Positions 1 through 6,661 of a DNA stretch of 7,204 nucleotides are shown here, piece after piece. Every line of letters starts with the position of its first letter. Position 1 is the stretch's first letter. Position numbers and translations under genes: made by a program. The DNA is from Acidobacteriota bacterium (GTDB taxonomy: Bacteria; Acidobacteriota; Terriglobia; UBA7540). The notes below the pieces were generated by a model. That model was not told the origin of the DNA. It saw nothing but the letters and a program-made list of their open reading frames with translations, and ran no database searches. The stretch spans positions 1-7,204 of the forward strand of contig QHZM01000301.1 of NCBI GenBank assembly GCA_003224665.1. The letters are read 5' to 3'.

Positions 1-1
1 C

Positions 2-184
2 ACCCTGCGTCCCGTCCAGGTGAAGCTCAAACCCGAAGACCTGCCCGGGCGGCCTCACTCACGAATCGTATGTGAGGAATGCGGGGAAGGCGTCAACGAC
101 GGCCGGGAAAAACAAGTGGACGGACGCGTGTTGTGCCGCTCTTGCGCGGGAGAAAGTTATTACGAGGAAATTCCTGGAGAGTAA
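2..184 (+). CDS. FmdE-like zinc-ribbon protein, C-terminal fragment (5' end outside window)
   Basis: Only the last 60 residues are present; the frame is open from the window edge to a TAA at 182-184. The fragment has a four-cysteine zinc ribbon: CEEC at residues 24-27 and CRSC at 45-48, 17 residues apart. The second pair is followed by A-G-E-S-Y-Y and a short acidic tail. Cys-pair spacing, a V-D-G-R-x-L-C-R segment and the terminal YY match the C-terminal zinc finger of the FmdE family, named after a subunit of molybdenum formylmethanofuran dehydrogenase. Bacterial members are usually stand-alone proteins of unsettled role, so a metal-binding or redox-associated function is inference. A DksA/TraR-type zinc finger is the alternative, but the YY ending favours FmdE. 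The next gene starts 104 bp downstream, so co-transcription is possible. Confidence 0.75.
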   Translation, partial: TLRPVQVKLKPEDLPGRPHSRIVCEECGEGVNDGREKQVDGRVLCRSCAGESYYEEIPGE

Positions 185-288
185 TGGAAGCCGCGAGTTG
201 CTCACCGCAACCGGCGTGGGCCGTTGGCTGGTGTCAGCAATTCCGGTCGTAATTCAGTCGCCTCGAGTCGCTGAGCAAGGCTAGAAAA

Positions 289-1722
289 GTGTCGGACCAG
301 CCCATTATCATCCCCGGCGATCCTCGCGAAGTCTCGCTCCCTCGGCCGTCTCCGAGGCAACCCAGGGCCACTTACGTCATCGTGGCGCTGAACCTCATCG
401 TTTTCTTCCTGATGGAACGCGCGGGAGGTTCGACGGACCCTGACGTACTCCTCGAGTTCGGCGCAGCCTATCAATCCTACTTCCGGCACGGGGAATATTG
501 GCGGCTCGTGATGCCGATGCTTCTCCACATCGGCTGGCTCCATCTGCTCCTGAACACTTTCGGCCTTTATTTACTGGGCCGCATCCTGGAACGGGTGTAC
601 GACTACGGCCGGTTCGCCCTCCTCTACGTGGGCTCGGGCATTGGCAGCTCTTACCTGAGCATGAAACTTTCAAACAACGTCTCCGCGGGCGCTTCCGGAG
701 CAATCTTCGGCATTGCCGGCGTCATGCTGGTTACGGGATATGTGCGTGGCAACGTAGTCCCGCGACGCTGGCGACGCGCCTTTGGGGGAGGCATCCTGCC
801 CCTCATCCTCCTGAATCTCTTCCTGGGTTTTACGGTGCCCCACATTGACAACTGGGGCCACATTGGGGGGTTGGTGACCGGCATCTTGCTCGCCCTGCTG
901 ATTCCGCCTCCCGTCAGTGATGAGGCAGTCCCCGGGACGGTGGAAAAGGAAGAACCCGGCCGGCTGATTGTGGTCGTTCCGATCCTGGTTGTCGCCCTGG
1001 CCATGTGGGTCACGGCGAAGCACTACAAGTTTACGCGCGCGGAGGCTCGGCTGCTCCAAGAAGCCGCGCGCCTTCGCACTGCCCAGCAACCCGACCAGGC
1101 GATCAACCGCTTCCGCGAGGCAGCACGCCTCGTACCCGGCGATGAACGCCCGCACCTGGAGCTGGGGTCAATCTATTTGGGGCAAAACCGCGTCCCGGAG
1201 GCTATCCAGGAGTACCAGGAAGCCCTGCAATTGAGTCCGGGCTCACCGCGCGCCCAGCTGGGTCTGGCCGTGGCCTATGGAAGAGGGGGCGACCCGGCGA
1301 AGGCGCAGCGGCTATTCGAGGCCGTGCTGGGAAAAAACCCGGCGACTCCCGAAGGCCACCAGATCCTCGCAGACCTCTGCGCGGAACAAAAACTTTACGC
1401 CGAAGCCATCAAACACTTCGAGGAAGCCCTTCGACTGAAGCCGAACATGGCCGTCGCGCATAATAACCTGGCGTGGCTTCTGGCGACGAGCGAAGATGTC
1501 CATTACCGCGACCCGCAGCGGGCCCTGGAACACGCGCGTCGCGCCGTCGAGCTGACCCGCTGGAAGGAGGCAACGTTTATCGACACGCTCGCTGAAGCTT
1601 TTTTTGCCAACCGGAATTTCACGGATGCCGTCAAGGTCCAGACCCGGACCCTGGAGCTTGACCCCCGCAACCGGGAGTACCAGGAACACATGGCCCGCTA
1701 TCGCAAAGCCGCCGGAGCGTGA
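289..1722 (+). CDS. Rhomboid-family intramembrane serine protease with C-terminal TPR domain
   Basis: A 477-residue membrane protease predicted to cleave transmembrane segments of membrane proteins. The rhomboid core spans about residues 28-206 with six hydrophobic segments. It contains H80, H85 and N89 (the HxxxxHxxxN signature of TM2), the catalytic serine S136 in G-A-S-G-A at the start of TM4, and the catalytic histidine H191 in N-W-G-H-I-G-G of TM6. The Ser-His dyad and the oxyanion Asn are therefore all present. After a charged linker (209-224) comes a seventh hydrophobic segment (226-243), then about six TPR units from 253 to 460. These include a longer variant repeat at 389-426 starting H-N-N-L-A-W-L-L-A. 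The order resembles Bacillus YqgP/GluP, which also carries C-terminal TPRs. With seven membrane spans the TPRs would probably lie outside the cytoplasm, acting as a substrate or partner docking site (inference). The start is GTG at 289, 8 nt after AAGG (277-280). The frame is closed by a stop at 250-252. Confidence 0.93.
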   Translation: MSDQPIIIPGDPREVSLPRPSPRQPRATYVIVALNLIVFFLMERAGGSTDPDVLLEFGAAYQSYFRHGEYWRLVMPMLLHIGWLHLLLNTFGLYLLGRILERVYDYGRFALLYVGSGIGSSYLSMKLSNNVSAGASGAIFGIAGVMLVTGYVRGNVVPRRWRRAFGGGILPLILLNLFLGFTVPHIDNWGHIGGLVTGILLALLIPPPVSDEAVPGTVEKEEPGRLIVVVPILVVALAMWVTAKHYKFTRAEARLLQEAARLRTAQQPDQAINRFREAARLVPGDERPHLELGSIYLGQNRVPEAIQEYQEALQLSPGSPRAQLGLAVAYGRGGDPAKAQRLFEAVLGKNPATPEGHQILADLCAEQKLYAEAIKHFEEALRLKPNMAVAHNNLAWLLATSEDVHYRDPQRALEHARRAVELTRWKEATFIDTLAEAFFANRNFTDAVKVQTRTLELDPRNREYQEHMARYRKAAGA

Positions 1723-1764
1723 ACACCGGCTTCGTTCCCAGGTCTTTCGTCGCCCTCTTAAAAA

Positions 1765-1773
1765 AGAAGGTGG
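1765..1773 (+). promoter_or_regulatory. Ribosome binding site for the GTG start at 1777
   Basis: The purine-rich sequence AGAAGGTGG ends 3 nt before the GTG, with its AAGG core 6 nt from the start codon. It supports GTG 1777 as the translation start of the secreted GH42-like gene, which then begins with a clear export signal. Confidence 0.6.
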
Positions 1774-1776
1774 TCT

Positions 1777-2100
1777 GTGCGCGCTTCGTCGCTTCTTGGT
1801 CGTCTGCCAGCCGCATGGATTGCGGCCACACTCGTTGTTTGCGCGGCAATGCTCCCGGGCCATCCTCCGACGGCGCCCTCCGAAGCCCGGCCCGGAAGTC
1901 CCGCCCGGATTGACGCCCCATTCACCCTTGCCGTTCAAACTCCGCACGTCCCCTGGGGTAAACCCTCGGCAGGTCCACCCGTCCGCGCTTTTGTGGTGCC
2001 GAGCGTCAGCGAAGGCCGGACGCTCGTCGAACTCGCCGAGCGCATGGACCTCACTTTCGACACGGTGATGATTGACGAATCTCGAGCGCTCGAGAAATGA
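1777..2100 (+). CDS. GH42-like secreted protein, N-terminal fragment (signal peptide and start of amidotransferase-like domain)
   Basis: This 107-residue frame begins with a Sec-type signal peptide: a basic start (R2, R9), a hydrophobic core at about 10-27 and a likely cleavage soon after residue 28. A cysteine at 22 lacks a good lipobox, since V rather than G, A or S precedes it. After a Pro/Ala-rich linker, residues 69-98 form the opening of a Rossmann-like class I amidotransferase fold. They comprise a strand (R-A-F-V-V-P-S), a helix (G-R-T-L-V-E-L-A-E-R) and a second strand (F-D-T-V-M-I-D). The frame then stops at TGA 2098-2100, which overlaps an ATG at 2097 in the next frame. A protein this short would lack most of the fold, so it is probably the broken 5' part of the larger gene, not an independent gene. 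The GTG start is preceded by a good ribosome binding site. Confidence 0.6.
   Translation: MRASSLLGRLPAAWIAATLVVCAAMLPGHPPTAPSEARPGSPARIDAPFTLAVQTPHVPWGKPSAGPPVRAFVVPSVSEGRTLVELAERMDLTFDTVMIDESRALEK
2080..2095. repeat. Perfect 16-bp palindrome at the first frame break
   Basis: TCTCGAGCGCTCGAGA reads identically on both strands and contains two CTCGAG hexamers (2081-2086 and 2089-2094). Outside it, CGAAT (2076-2080) and ATTCG (2100-2104) form a further, offset inverted pair. The palindrome coincides with the point where homology appears to switch from the frame of 1777 to that of 2097. Confidence 0.85.
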
Positions 2101-3929
2101 TTCGAAAGCGTGTCGAGCAGGGGACGGGGCTGGTCCTCATCCATCCGATGACGGGCCTGCCTTCTCCCGACGACCCCAAGGTCGAAGGGCCCTTGAACGA
2201 TTTTGCGCCGAGCCGCGAAGTTCCGCCGGGCGATGAACTGTGGAATCTTTCGCCCCTGGTCGGCGTTCTCTCTGACCGGGTGGACTCGCGTGGATTCCGC
2301 GAAATACGGCCGGACGCGGTTGCGGCCGGCTCATGGAAAATGGCCGGCGAGCACTACATCACTCTCAACCTGCCTTTTGAATCTTTTCCGTTCGACGAGT
2401 TGAAGCACTACAAATACGAACTCGGCGCCGAGGCCACGCCGCTCGCCGTCGGGCCGCAAGGCGAGCCGACCATCGCCACCAAAACGTTCGGGAAAGGTCG
2501 AGTGGTGGCACTGGGCTACGTCAATACCGGGCTCTCGCCGCAGGTCCCCTGGAAAGTTTTCGGCCAGACCAACGACCACTGGTGGGAATACTTTTATTCG
2601 CTGCTGTGCCGGTCCATCCTGTGGGCCGCCCAGCGCGAGCCCGCTTTGACGTTAGGGCGGATGGAGGTCAGGAACGGGGGAAAAGGCGGGAAGGGGGTCT
2701 TCGTTCCCCTTCGGAATACCACGCCGTTTCAATCTGCCGAGTTGTCGCTCCGGCTTTCGAACGAATGGGGAGAAAGCGAAGGGACCGTAAGGCAGAGGGC
2801 TCTCCTCAAGCGCGGCAACACAGCGGTCGCGGTGGGATTACCCTCGGGGCTTTCCGCAGGGTCGCACTTTGTTGACGTGATTCTGACGGCGGGCGGAAAA
2901 CACTACGATTGGGGAAGCATTTCTTTTTCACTCGAAAAACCGGATGAGATAGTTTCGCTTTCGACCGACCGGCAGTTCTATTCTCGCGGGGACAAAATCC
3001 AGGTGACCCTCGAGACGCGGTCGGCGCGATCCGGAAGAATCCTCGTCGAGTTACTGGACAACCGCGGTCGCCTTCTCGCGCGCCGGCCCATGAATCCCCG
3101 CGAAGCCGGTCAGGCCGCCGGCCAGGCCGCGCTTGACGTCGGGAACTACTCGACCAACATCGGCTGGGTCCGCGCCAAGCTCTTCGGTGAGGGCAAGGAC
3201 AGGGCCCGTAAGATCGACCAGAAACAGGTCCGGGTGAATTTTGCGAGTCTCGATCGCGATTTTGGCGCCTATGAACTCATCATGCCGTGGTACGGTCCGC
3301 CCTCCTATCAGCCCTGGACTCCCGCGCTCGACGAGCAATTCCGCAAGATCGGCGCGAGCGTCGTGGAGACCCCCGCGCGAAATTTCAAACTGATCAAGGA
3401 ACTCCGCACCCCCGGGTTCGGAGTTTACTGGCACTACCGGAAGAATTACCTCGAGCAGAAGGACAAGTTCCTGGAAACGGGCGACAAGCGCTACCTGGTC
3501 CGCGACCCTGACCTTGCGAGCGACGAGTGGCTGGGGAAACTGCGAGGGCTGGTCCGCGACGAGATGAGAGACGAGAAGGCGTTCCGTCCTCTGGCCTATT
3601 ATCTGGCTGACGAGTCTTCACTCACCGCCTACGGCGACCCCCTCGACCTCTCCTGGTCAGGCCCGACCCTGCTGGATGGACCACCGGACCTTCATGGAAG
3701 AAGTCTTTGCGCGCGCGCTTCAAGTGGCAGCCGGCGCCCTGAAGGAGCAAGACCCGGACTCGCGGGCCAGCATTTCCGGCACGCAGGCGCCGGGACCTTC
3801 GAACGCCGTCAATTGGTATCGGCTCGACCAGATCGTCGATTACCTGCAACCCTATTCAGAAGACGATCAAGACGAGTTGCATCGGACGATGAGACCCGGG
3901 CTGATGCTGACGGGCTTCACCGGCTATGA
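2097..3929 (+). CDS. GH42-like secreted protein, middle fragment (amidotransferase-like, beta-sandwich and first half of TIM barrel)
   Basis: This 610-residue frame is meaningful only to about residue 524 (position 3668). The last 86 residues are Arg-rich, unlike the rest, and overlap the next frame, so they look like out-of-frame readthrough. Residues 1-180 continue an amidotransferase-like domain (G-L-V-L-I-H-P at 11-17; closing helix Y-S-L-L-C-R-S-I-L-W at 167-176). No catalytic Cys is visible at the nucleophile elbow. Residues about 185-385 are beta-rich, probably Ig-like. From about 388 a TIM barrel begins (A-Y-E-L-I-M-P-W-Y-G) and reaches Y-Y-L-A-D-E-S-S-L-T at 501-510. E506 sits where GH42-type enzymes carry their acid/base Glu, though the usual NE pair is DE here. 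Homology seems to extend upstream of ATG 2097 (S-S-A-R-E-M-I in this frame), so this ATG is probably not a true start. No ribosome binding site precedes it. Confidence 0.65.
   Translation: MIRKRVEQGTGLVLIHPMTGLPSPDDPKVEGPLNDFAPSREVPPGDELWNLSPLVGVLSDRVDSRGFREIRPDAVAAGSWKMAGEHYITLNLPFESFPFDELKHYKYELGAEATPLAVGPQGEPTIATKTFGKGRVVALGYVNTGLSPQVPWKVFGQTNDHWWEYFYSLLCRSILWAAQREPALTLGRMEVRNGGKGGKGVFVPLRNTTPFQSAELSLRLSNEWGESEGTVRQRALLKRGNTAVAVGLPSGLSAGSHFVDVILTAGGKHYDWGSISFSLEKPDEIVSLSTDRQFYSRGDKIQVTLETRSARSGRILVELLDNRGRLLARRPMNPREAGQAAGQAALDVGNYSTNIGWVRAKLFGEGKDRARKIDQKQVRVNFASLDRDFGAYELIMPWYGPPSYQPWTPALDEQFRKIGASVVETPARNFKLIKELRTPGFGVYWHYRKNYLEQKDKFLETGDKRYLVRDPDLASDEWLGKLRGLVRDEMRDEKAFRPLAYYLADESSLTAYGDPLDLSWSGPTLLDGPPDLHGRSLCARASSGSRRPEGARPGLAGQHFRHAGAGTFERRQLVSARPDRRLPATLFRRRSRRVASDDETRADADGLHRL
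3105..3128 (+). repeat. 12-bp direct tandem repeat, two copies
   Basis: GCCGGTCAGGCC (3105-3116) is followed directly by GCCGGCCAGGCC (3117-3128), differing at one base. It encodes A-G-Q-A twice in the beta-rich region of the middle fragment and keeps the frame. It looks like a small local duplication. Confidence 0.6.
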
Positions 3930-5457
3930 ACACCATGGCAAAGTCCTTCGCCACGAGCTGTGGCACCGGATATTTCACGGGCAGGCAGGAGCATCGCTCT
4001 TCTGGCACTATACGGCGCTGAACGCGGATTTGACCTTGACGGAACAGGGCCGCGACCTCGGCGCGACCGTGGGCGCATTACGTAACGAAGGGCTGGCACT
4101 GCTGTTGCGGGACGCCGAGCGGGAGAACTGCGGCATCGCCGTCCACTATTCACTGCTCGGCGTGCGCGGGCAGTGGATCACGGACGGACACATCGCGCCC
4201 CACGAAGTCACGAGCGGCGATGCGACCTCAGCCCACCTGAAACGGTTCCACGCCAACCGGACCGCGTGGCTCCAGGCGCTCGAAGACGCAGGGTTCCAGT
4301 ACGATTTCCTGACGACCGAACAGATCGAGGGAGGAAAACTCGGACCCTATAAGGTCCTGGTCCTGCCGGACTCCGTCGCTCTTTCGGACCGCGAGGTGGC
4401 CGAAATACGGAACTTTGTCGGGAAAGGCGGGTTGCTCATTTCGGACGGGGAGACGGGGCTGATGGACGGTCACGCGCGCTGGCAGCCCGCCGGCCGCATT
4501 GACGACCTCCTGGGCGTGCAGCGGCTGGGAATGCGCTCCGCGGCGGACGACGTCGCGGCGGCCAAGGTGAGCGTTGCCTTGCCGGGCGGCGTCGCCGAAC
4601 TCGAGGTCCGACCGGTGAGTCCCAACCTGCGCACGACAACGGGACGGCCCGGCGCAGCCGCGGGCGAAACCTTACTCTTGATCGACCATCCCTATGGTTC
4701 CGGGCGTTCAGTCTGCCTGAACTTCTGGATGTCGGACTACACTCGCGTCCGGAAGACTGAGGCGCAGGCGGGGCGGCTCGCCCTCCTCCGCCATACCCTC
4801 CGGCAGGCCGGCGTTTACCCGCTGGCAGAAATCCGCACGGCCGCCGGCAAGCCGCTCAAGTGCTCGGAAGTCGTCGCCTTCCGCAAAGCGAGCACAAGGT
4901 ATCTCGCCGTCCTGCCCGAACCCGACTGTTCAGACGCGGGAGTAGTGAGACTCAACTTTCCGTCGCCTTCCTACGTCTATGACTTGCGCGCTCACCGCCC
5001 GCTCGGATGCGTGACGCAGGCAAGCGGAAGGCTTGTTCCCGGGGAGCCGATTTTCTATGCCCTCCTGCCGTCGCCGCTCGGCAGCCTTTCAGTAAGCTTG
5101 GCCGACTCACGCCACGGGACTCGTCTCTTCAAGGCCGGAGAGACCATCAAGTTTTTCGTCCGCTTGAGAGGCCGCACGCCCCCGGCCCAGCCCCGGCAGA
5201 AGAAAATAGAGCCTTCACGCCCCCAGGCCGCCGGGCAACCTGGCCAGGCCGTCCCGGAAATCGCAGTCCATCTCGAAGTGCGGAGTCCCTCCGGGAAGGC
5301 CGTGGACTATTATGGCGGGACCATTCCACTCAAGAGCGGCGCCGGGGAGTTCTCTGTCCCCCTGGCGCTCAATGACGAGCCGGGCACCTGGGAAGTGATC
5401 GCTCGCGAGCCTTTCACCCATCAGGCCGCCAGCGCAACGTTTACAGCGGTCCCGTAG
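3676..5457 (+). CDS. GH42-like secreted protein, C-terminal fragment (second half of TIM barrel, trimerisation-like and C-terminal beta domains)
   Basis: A 593-residue frame from the first ATG to TAG 5455-5457. No ribosome binding site precedes the ATG and homology seems to begin just upstream (W at 3673-3675), so this is probably an internal piece. Residues 1-185 form the later part of a TIM barrel: D-H-R-T-F-M-E-E helix, I-V-D-Y-L-Q-P-Y strand at 53-60, E-L-W-H-R-I-F-H-G and S-L-F-W-H-Y at 94-112. E85 in T-G-Y-E-H-H is a possible but unproven nucleophile. Residues 190-385 resemble the amidotransferase-like trimerisation domain of GH42 (A-W-L-Q-A-L-E-D-A-G-F, V-L-V-L-P-D at 227-232, G-G-L-L-I-S-D-G at 251-258) without a catalytic Cys. 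Residues 390-475 are beta-rich. After a Pro/Gln-rich stretch (501-526), a final Ig- or macroglobulin-like domain ends with A-L-N-D-E-P-G-T-W-E-V. The role is probably binding or cleavage of carbohydrate outside the cytoplasm; the substrate is unknown. Confidence 0.68.
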   Translation: MDHRTFMEEVFARALQVAAGALKEQDPDSRASISGTQAPGPSNAVNWYRLDQIVDYLQPYSEDDQDELHRTMRPGLMLTGFTGYEHHGKVLRHELWHRIFHGQAGASLFWHYTALNADLTLTEQGRDLGATVGALRNEGLALLLRDAERENCGIAVHYSLLGVRGQWITDGHIAPHEVTSGDATSAHLKRFHANRTAWLQALEDAGFQYDFLTTEQIEGGKLGPYKVLVLPDSVALSDREVAEIRNFVGKGGLLISDGETGLMDGHARWQPAGRIDDLLGVQRLGMRSAADDVAAAKVSVALPGGVAELEVRPVSPNLRTTTGRPGAAAGETLLLIDHPYGSGRSVCLNFWMSDYTRVRKTEAQAGRLALLRHTLRQAGVYPLAEIRTAAGKPLKCSEVVAFRKASTRYLAVLPEPDCSDAGVVRLNFPSPSYVYDLRAHRPLGCVTQASGRLVPGEPIFYALLPSPLGSLSVSLADSRHGTRLFKAGETIKFFVRLRGRTPPAQPRQKKIEPSRPQAAGQPGQAVPEIAVHLEVRSPSGKAVDYYGGTIPLKSGAGEFSVPLALNDEPGTWEVIAREPFTHQAASATFTAVP

Positions 5458-5556
5458 AGCCGTTTCGTGCCGGCTTGTTGCGCCTTCCCACTTTTTACGG
5501 TTATCATCCGCCAACCAATCGAATCCATTGCCCGCTTGACGAGCCGGAAAATATGT

Positions 5557-5561
5557 GGAGG
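5557..5561 (+). promoter_or_regulatory. Shine-Dalgarno GGAGG setting the methyltransferase start
   Basis: GGAGG lies 7 nt before ATG 5569. It decides in favour of that start over the ATG-type codon at 5467, which would add 34 residues of non-conserved, Cys-containing sequence and has no ribosome binding site. Confidence 0.85.
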
Positions 5562-5568
5562 TTATAAA

Positions 5569-6621
5569 ATGCGCGCCCGCCGGAAGCCAGTTAAAGTCTC
5601 GAAACCAGGAAAGACCAGCCCGTTGACGCCCGAAAAAATCATGCAAGTCGGCCTGGGATTCTGGGCCTCGAAAACTCTACTCAGCGCGATCGAGATGGGC
5701 CTGTTCACCGAACTTGCAAAAGGTCCCTTGCGCGGCGAGGAGCTCAAAGCACGCCTGGGCTTGCATTCCCGCAGCGCGCTCGACTTCCTTGACGCCCTGG
5801 TCGCCCTGCGGTTTCTCGATCATCGGGATGGGCGGTACGCAAACACTCGCGAAACGGACTTCTTCCTCGACCGCGCAAAGCCCAGCTATATCGGTGGAAT
5901 ACTCGAGATGGCCAATTCGCGCCTTTACGGGTTTTGGGGATCGCTGACCGAAGGCTTGCAAACTGGCCAACCGCAAAATGAGGCCAAGACGGGAGGGACC
6001 CTCTTCGAGGCTATCTACTCCGATCCCATTCGCCTCAAGGGATTCCTCAAGGCGATGACGGGACTCAGCATGGGTGCCAGCAAAGCCATCGCGAAACAAT
6101 TTCCCTGGCGAAAGTATAAAACCTTCGTGGATGTCGGAACGGCACAGGGCGGGCTTCCCGTACAAGTTGCGCTGGCTCACCCGCACCTCACGGGCGTTGG
6201 CTTCGACCTGCCGATCGTAGGTCCGGTTTTTGGCGACTACGCGAATTCGTTTGGTCTCGGAAGGCGATTGCAATTCCAGGGAGGCAGTTTTTTGAACGAC
6301 TCCCTGCCCAACGCGGACGTGCTGACCATGGGACACATCCTCCATGACTGGAACATGGAAGAAAAGCGCATGCTGATCGCCAAAGCCTACAAGGCGCTTC
6401 CAAAAGGAGGGGCTTTTCTGGTTTTTGAGGCCCTGATTGACGACGGCCGTCGCCAAAACGCTTTCGGGCTGTTGATGAGCCTGAACATGCTGATTGAAAC
6501 CCCGGGCGGTTTTGACTTCACGGGCGCGGACTGCTCAGGCTGGATGCGCGAGGCGGGCTTCCGGAAAACCTATGTCGAGCACCTTGCCGGCCCGGACTCG
6601 ATGGTGGTAGGGATCAAGTAG
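5569..6621 (+). CDS. SAM-dependent O-methyltransferase, ASMT/plant-OMT-like family
   Basis: A 350-residue cytoplasmic enzyme predicted to transfer a methyl group from S-adenosylmethionine to a hydroxyl of a small molecule. After a basic N-terminal tail (1-20), residues about 24-110 form the winged-helix dimerisation domain (A-S-K-T-L-L-S-A-I-E-M-G-L-F-T-E-L). The catalytic Rossmann domain covers about 160-350. It has SAM motif I V-D-V-G-T-A-Q-G-G at 187-195, an acidic residue closing strand 2 (D213), and H-I-L-H-D-W at 256-261, whose H259 is the expected general base. E287 in V-F-E-A-L-I-D matches the following acidic position. The C-terminus has G-G-F-D-F-T-G and a W-M-R-E-A-G-F helix, typical of the family. 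Length fits (usual about 330-380). Known members act on N-acetylserotonin, polyketides, carotenoid precursors or phenylpropanoids; the substrate cannot be read here. It starts 111 bp after the GH42-like gene, with its own strong ribosome binding site. Confidence 0.9.
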   Translation: MRARRKPVKVSKPGKTSPLTPEKIMQVGLGFWASKTLLSAIEMGLFTELAKGPLRGEELKARLGLHSRSALDFLDALVALRFLDHRDGRYANTRETDFFLDRAKPSYIGGILEMANSRLYGFWGSLTEGLQTGQPQNEAKTGGTLFEAIYSDPIRLKGFLKAMTGLSMGASKAIAKQFPWRKYKTFVDVGTAQGGLPVQVALAHPHLTGVGFDLPIVGPVFGDYANSFGLGRRLQFQGGSFLNDSLPNADVLTMGHILHDWNMEEKRMLIAKAYKALPKGGAFLVFEALIDDGRRQNAFGLLMSLNMLIETPGGFDFTGADCSGWMREAGFRKTYVEHLAGPDSMVVGIK

Positions 6622-6624
6622 AGT

Positions 6625-6661
6625 CGCGGCCTACACGCCAGCCCTCGTTCGCAAGGCCGCG
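6625..6661. terminator. Candidate hairpin terminator after the methyltransferase gene
   Basis: CGCGGCCT (6625-6632) and AGGCCGCG (6654-6661) form a perfect 8-bp GC-rich stem with a 21-nt loop, beginning 4 nt after the methyltransferase stop codon. The following GTTTCT is only a weak T tract and the loop is long, so intrinsic termination is plausible but not strong. It lies between convergent genes, where a terminator is expected. Confidence 0.4.

Larger units (their letters stand above)
1777..5457 (+). pseudogene. Disrupted gene for a large secreted GH42-like protein (three reading frames)
   Basis: Three consecutive open frames appear to encode one exported protein of roughly 1,200 residues or more. 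The order is signal peptide, glutamine-amidotransferase-like domain, beta-sandwich region, TIM barrel resembling GH42 beta-galactosidases, a second amidotransferase-like domain in the position of the GH42 trimerisation domain, and a C-terminal beta domain. The frame changes near 2076-2097 and again near 3655-3676, and the final frame equals the first. Each break occurs inside a domain, and structural elements expected there are absent. No ribosome binding site precedes the second or third frame. Long intact frames and normal codon use elsewhere mean decay is recent, or that these are assembly or sequencing errors. The individual frames are described separately. Confidence 0.6.

Noticed and set aside
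185..288. Promoter or small gene in the gap before the rhomboid gene
   Set aside because: No well-spaced -35/-10 pair is visible. The short frame at 72-284 overlaps the FmdE-like fragment out of frame and has no recognisable features.
2097..2100. ATGA overlap read as translational coupling of two genuine genes
   Set aside because: The second frame shows family-like sequence before the ATG, there is no ribosome binding site, and the first frame alone would be an incomplete fold. A broken single gene explains this better.
2090..2100. Programmed -1 frameshift
   Set aside because: No heptameric slippery site is present, and fold elements seem to be missing across the joint, which frameshifting would not explain. 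The second break would also need the opposite shift.
2098..2100. TGA as a selenocysteine codon
   Set aside because: Downstream of it in the same frame there is no homologous sequence; homology continues in another frame.
3670..3929. Arg-rich tail of the middle fragment as a real C-terminus
   Set aside because: Its composition changes abruptly, and the overlapping frame over the same bases encodes convincing TIM-barrel sequence.
5458..5496. Terminator after the GH42-like gene
   Set aside because: A 5-bp stem AGCCG/CGGCT (5458-5462/5471-5475) exists, but the T5 run is at 5492-5496, too far away to act with it.
5536..5568. Sigma-70 promoter TTGACG ... TATAAA before the methyltransferase
   Set aside because: The spacing is 21 bp, and the TATAAA lies between the ribosome binding site and the start codon, so it cannot be the -10 of this gene.
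5677..6456. Long antisense open frame (259 residues) opposite the methyltransferase
   Set aside because: It mirrors a well-supported methyltransferase coding sequence, lacks domain features, and is typical of GC-rich shadow frames.
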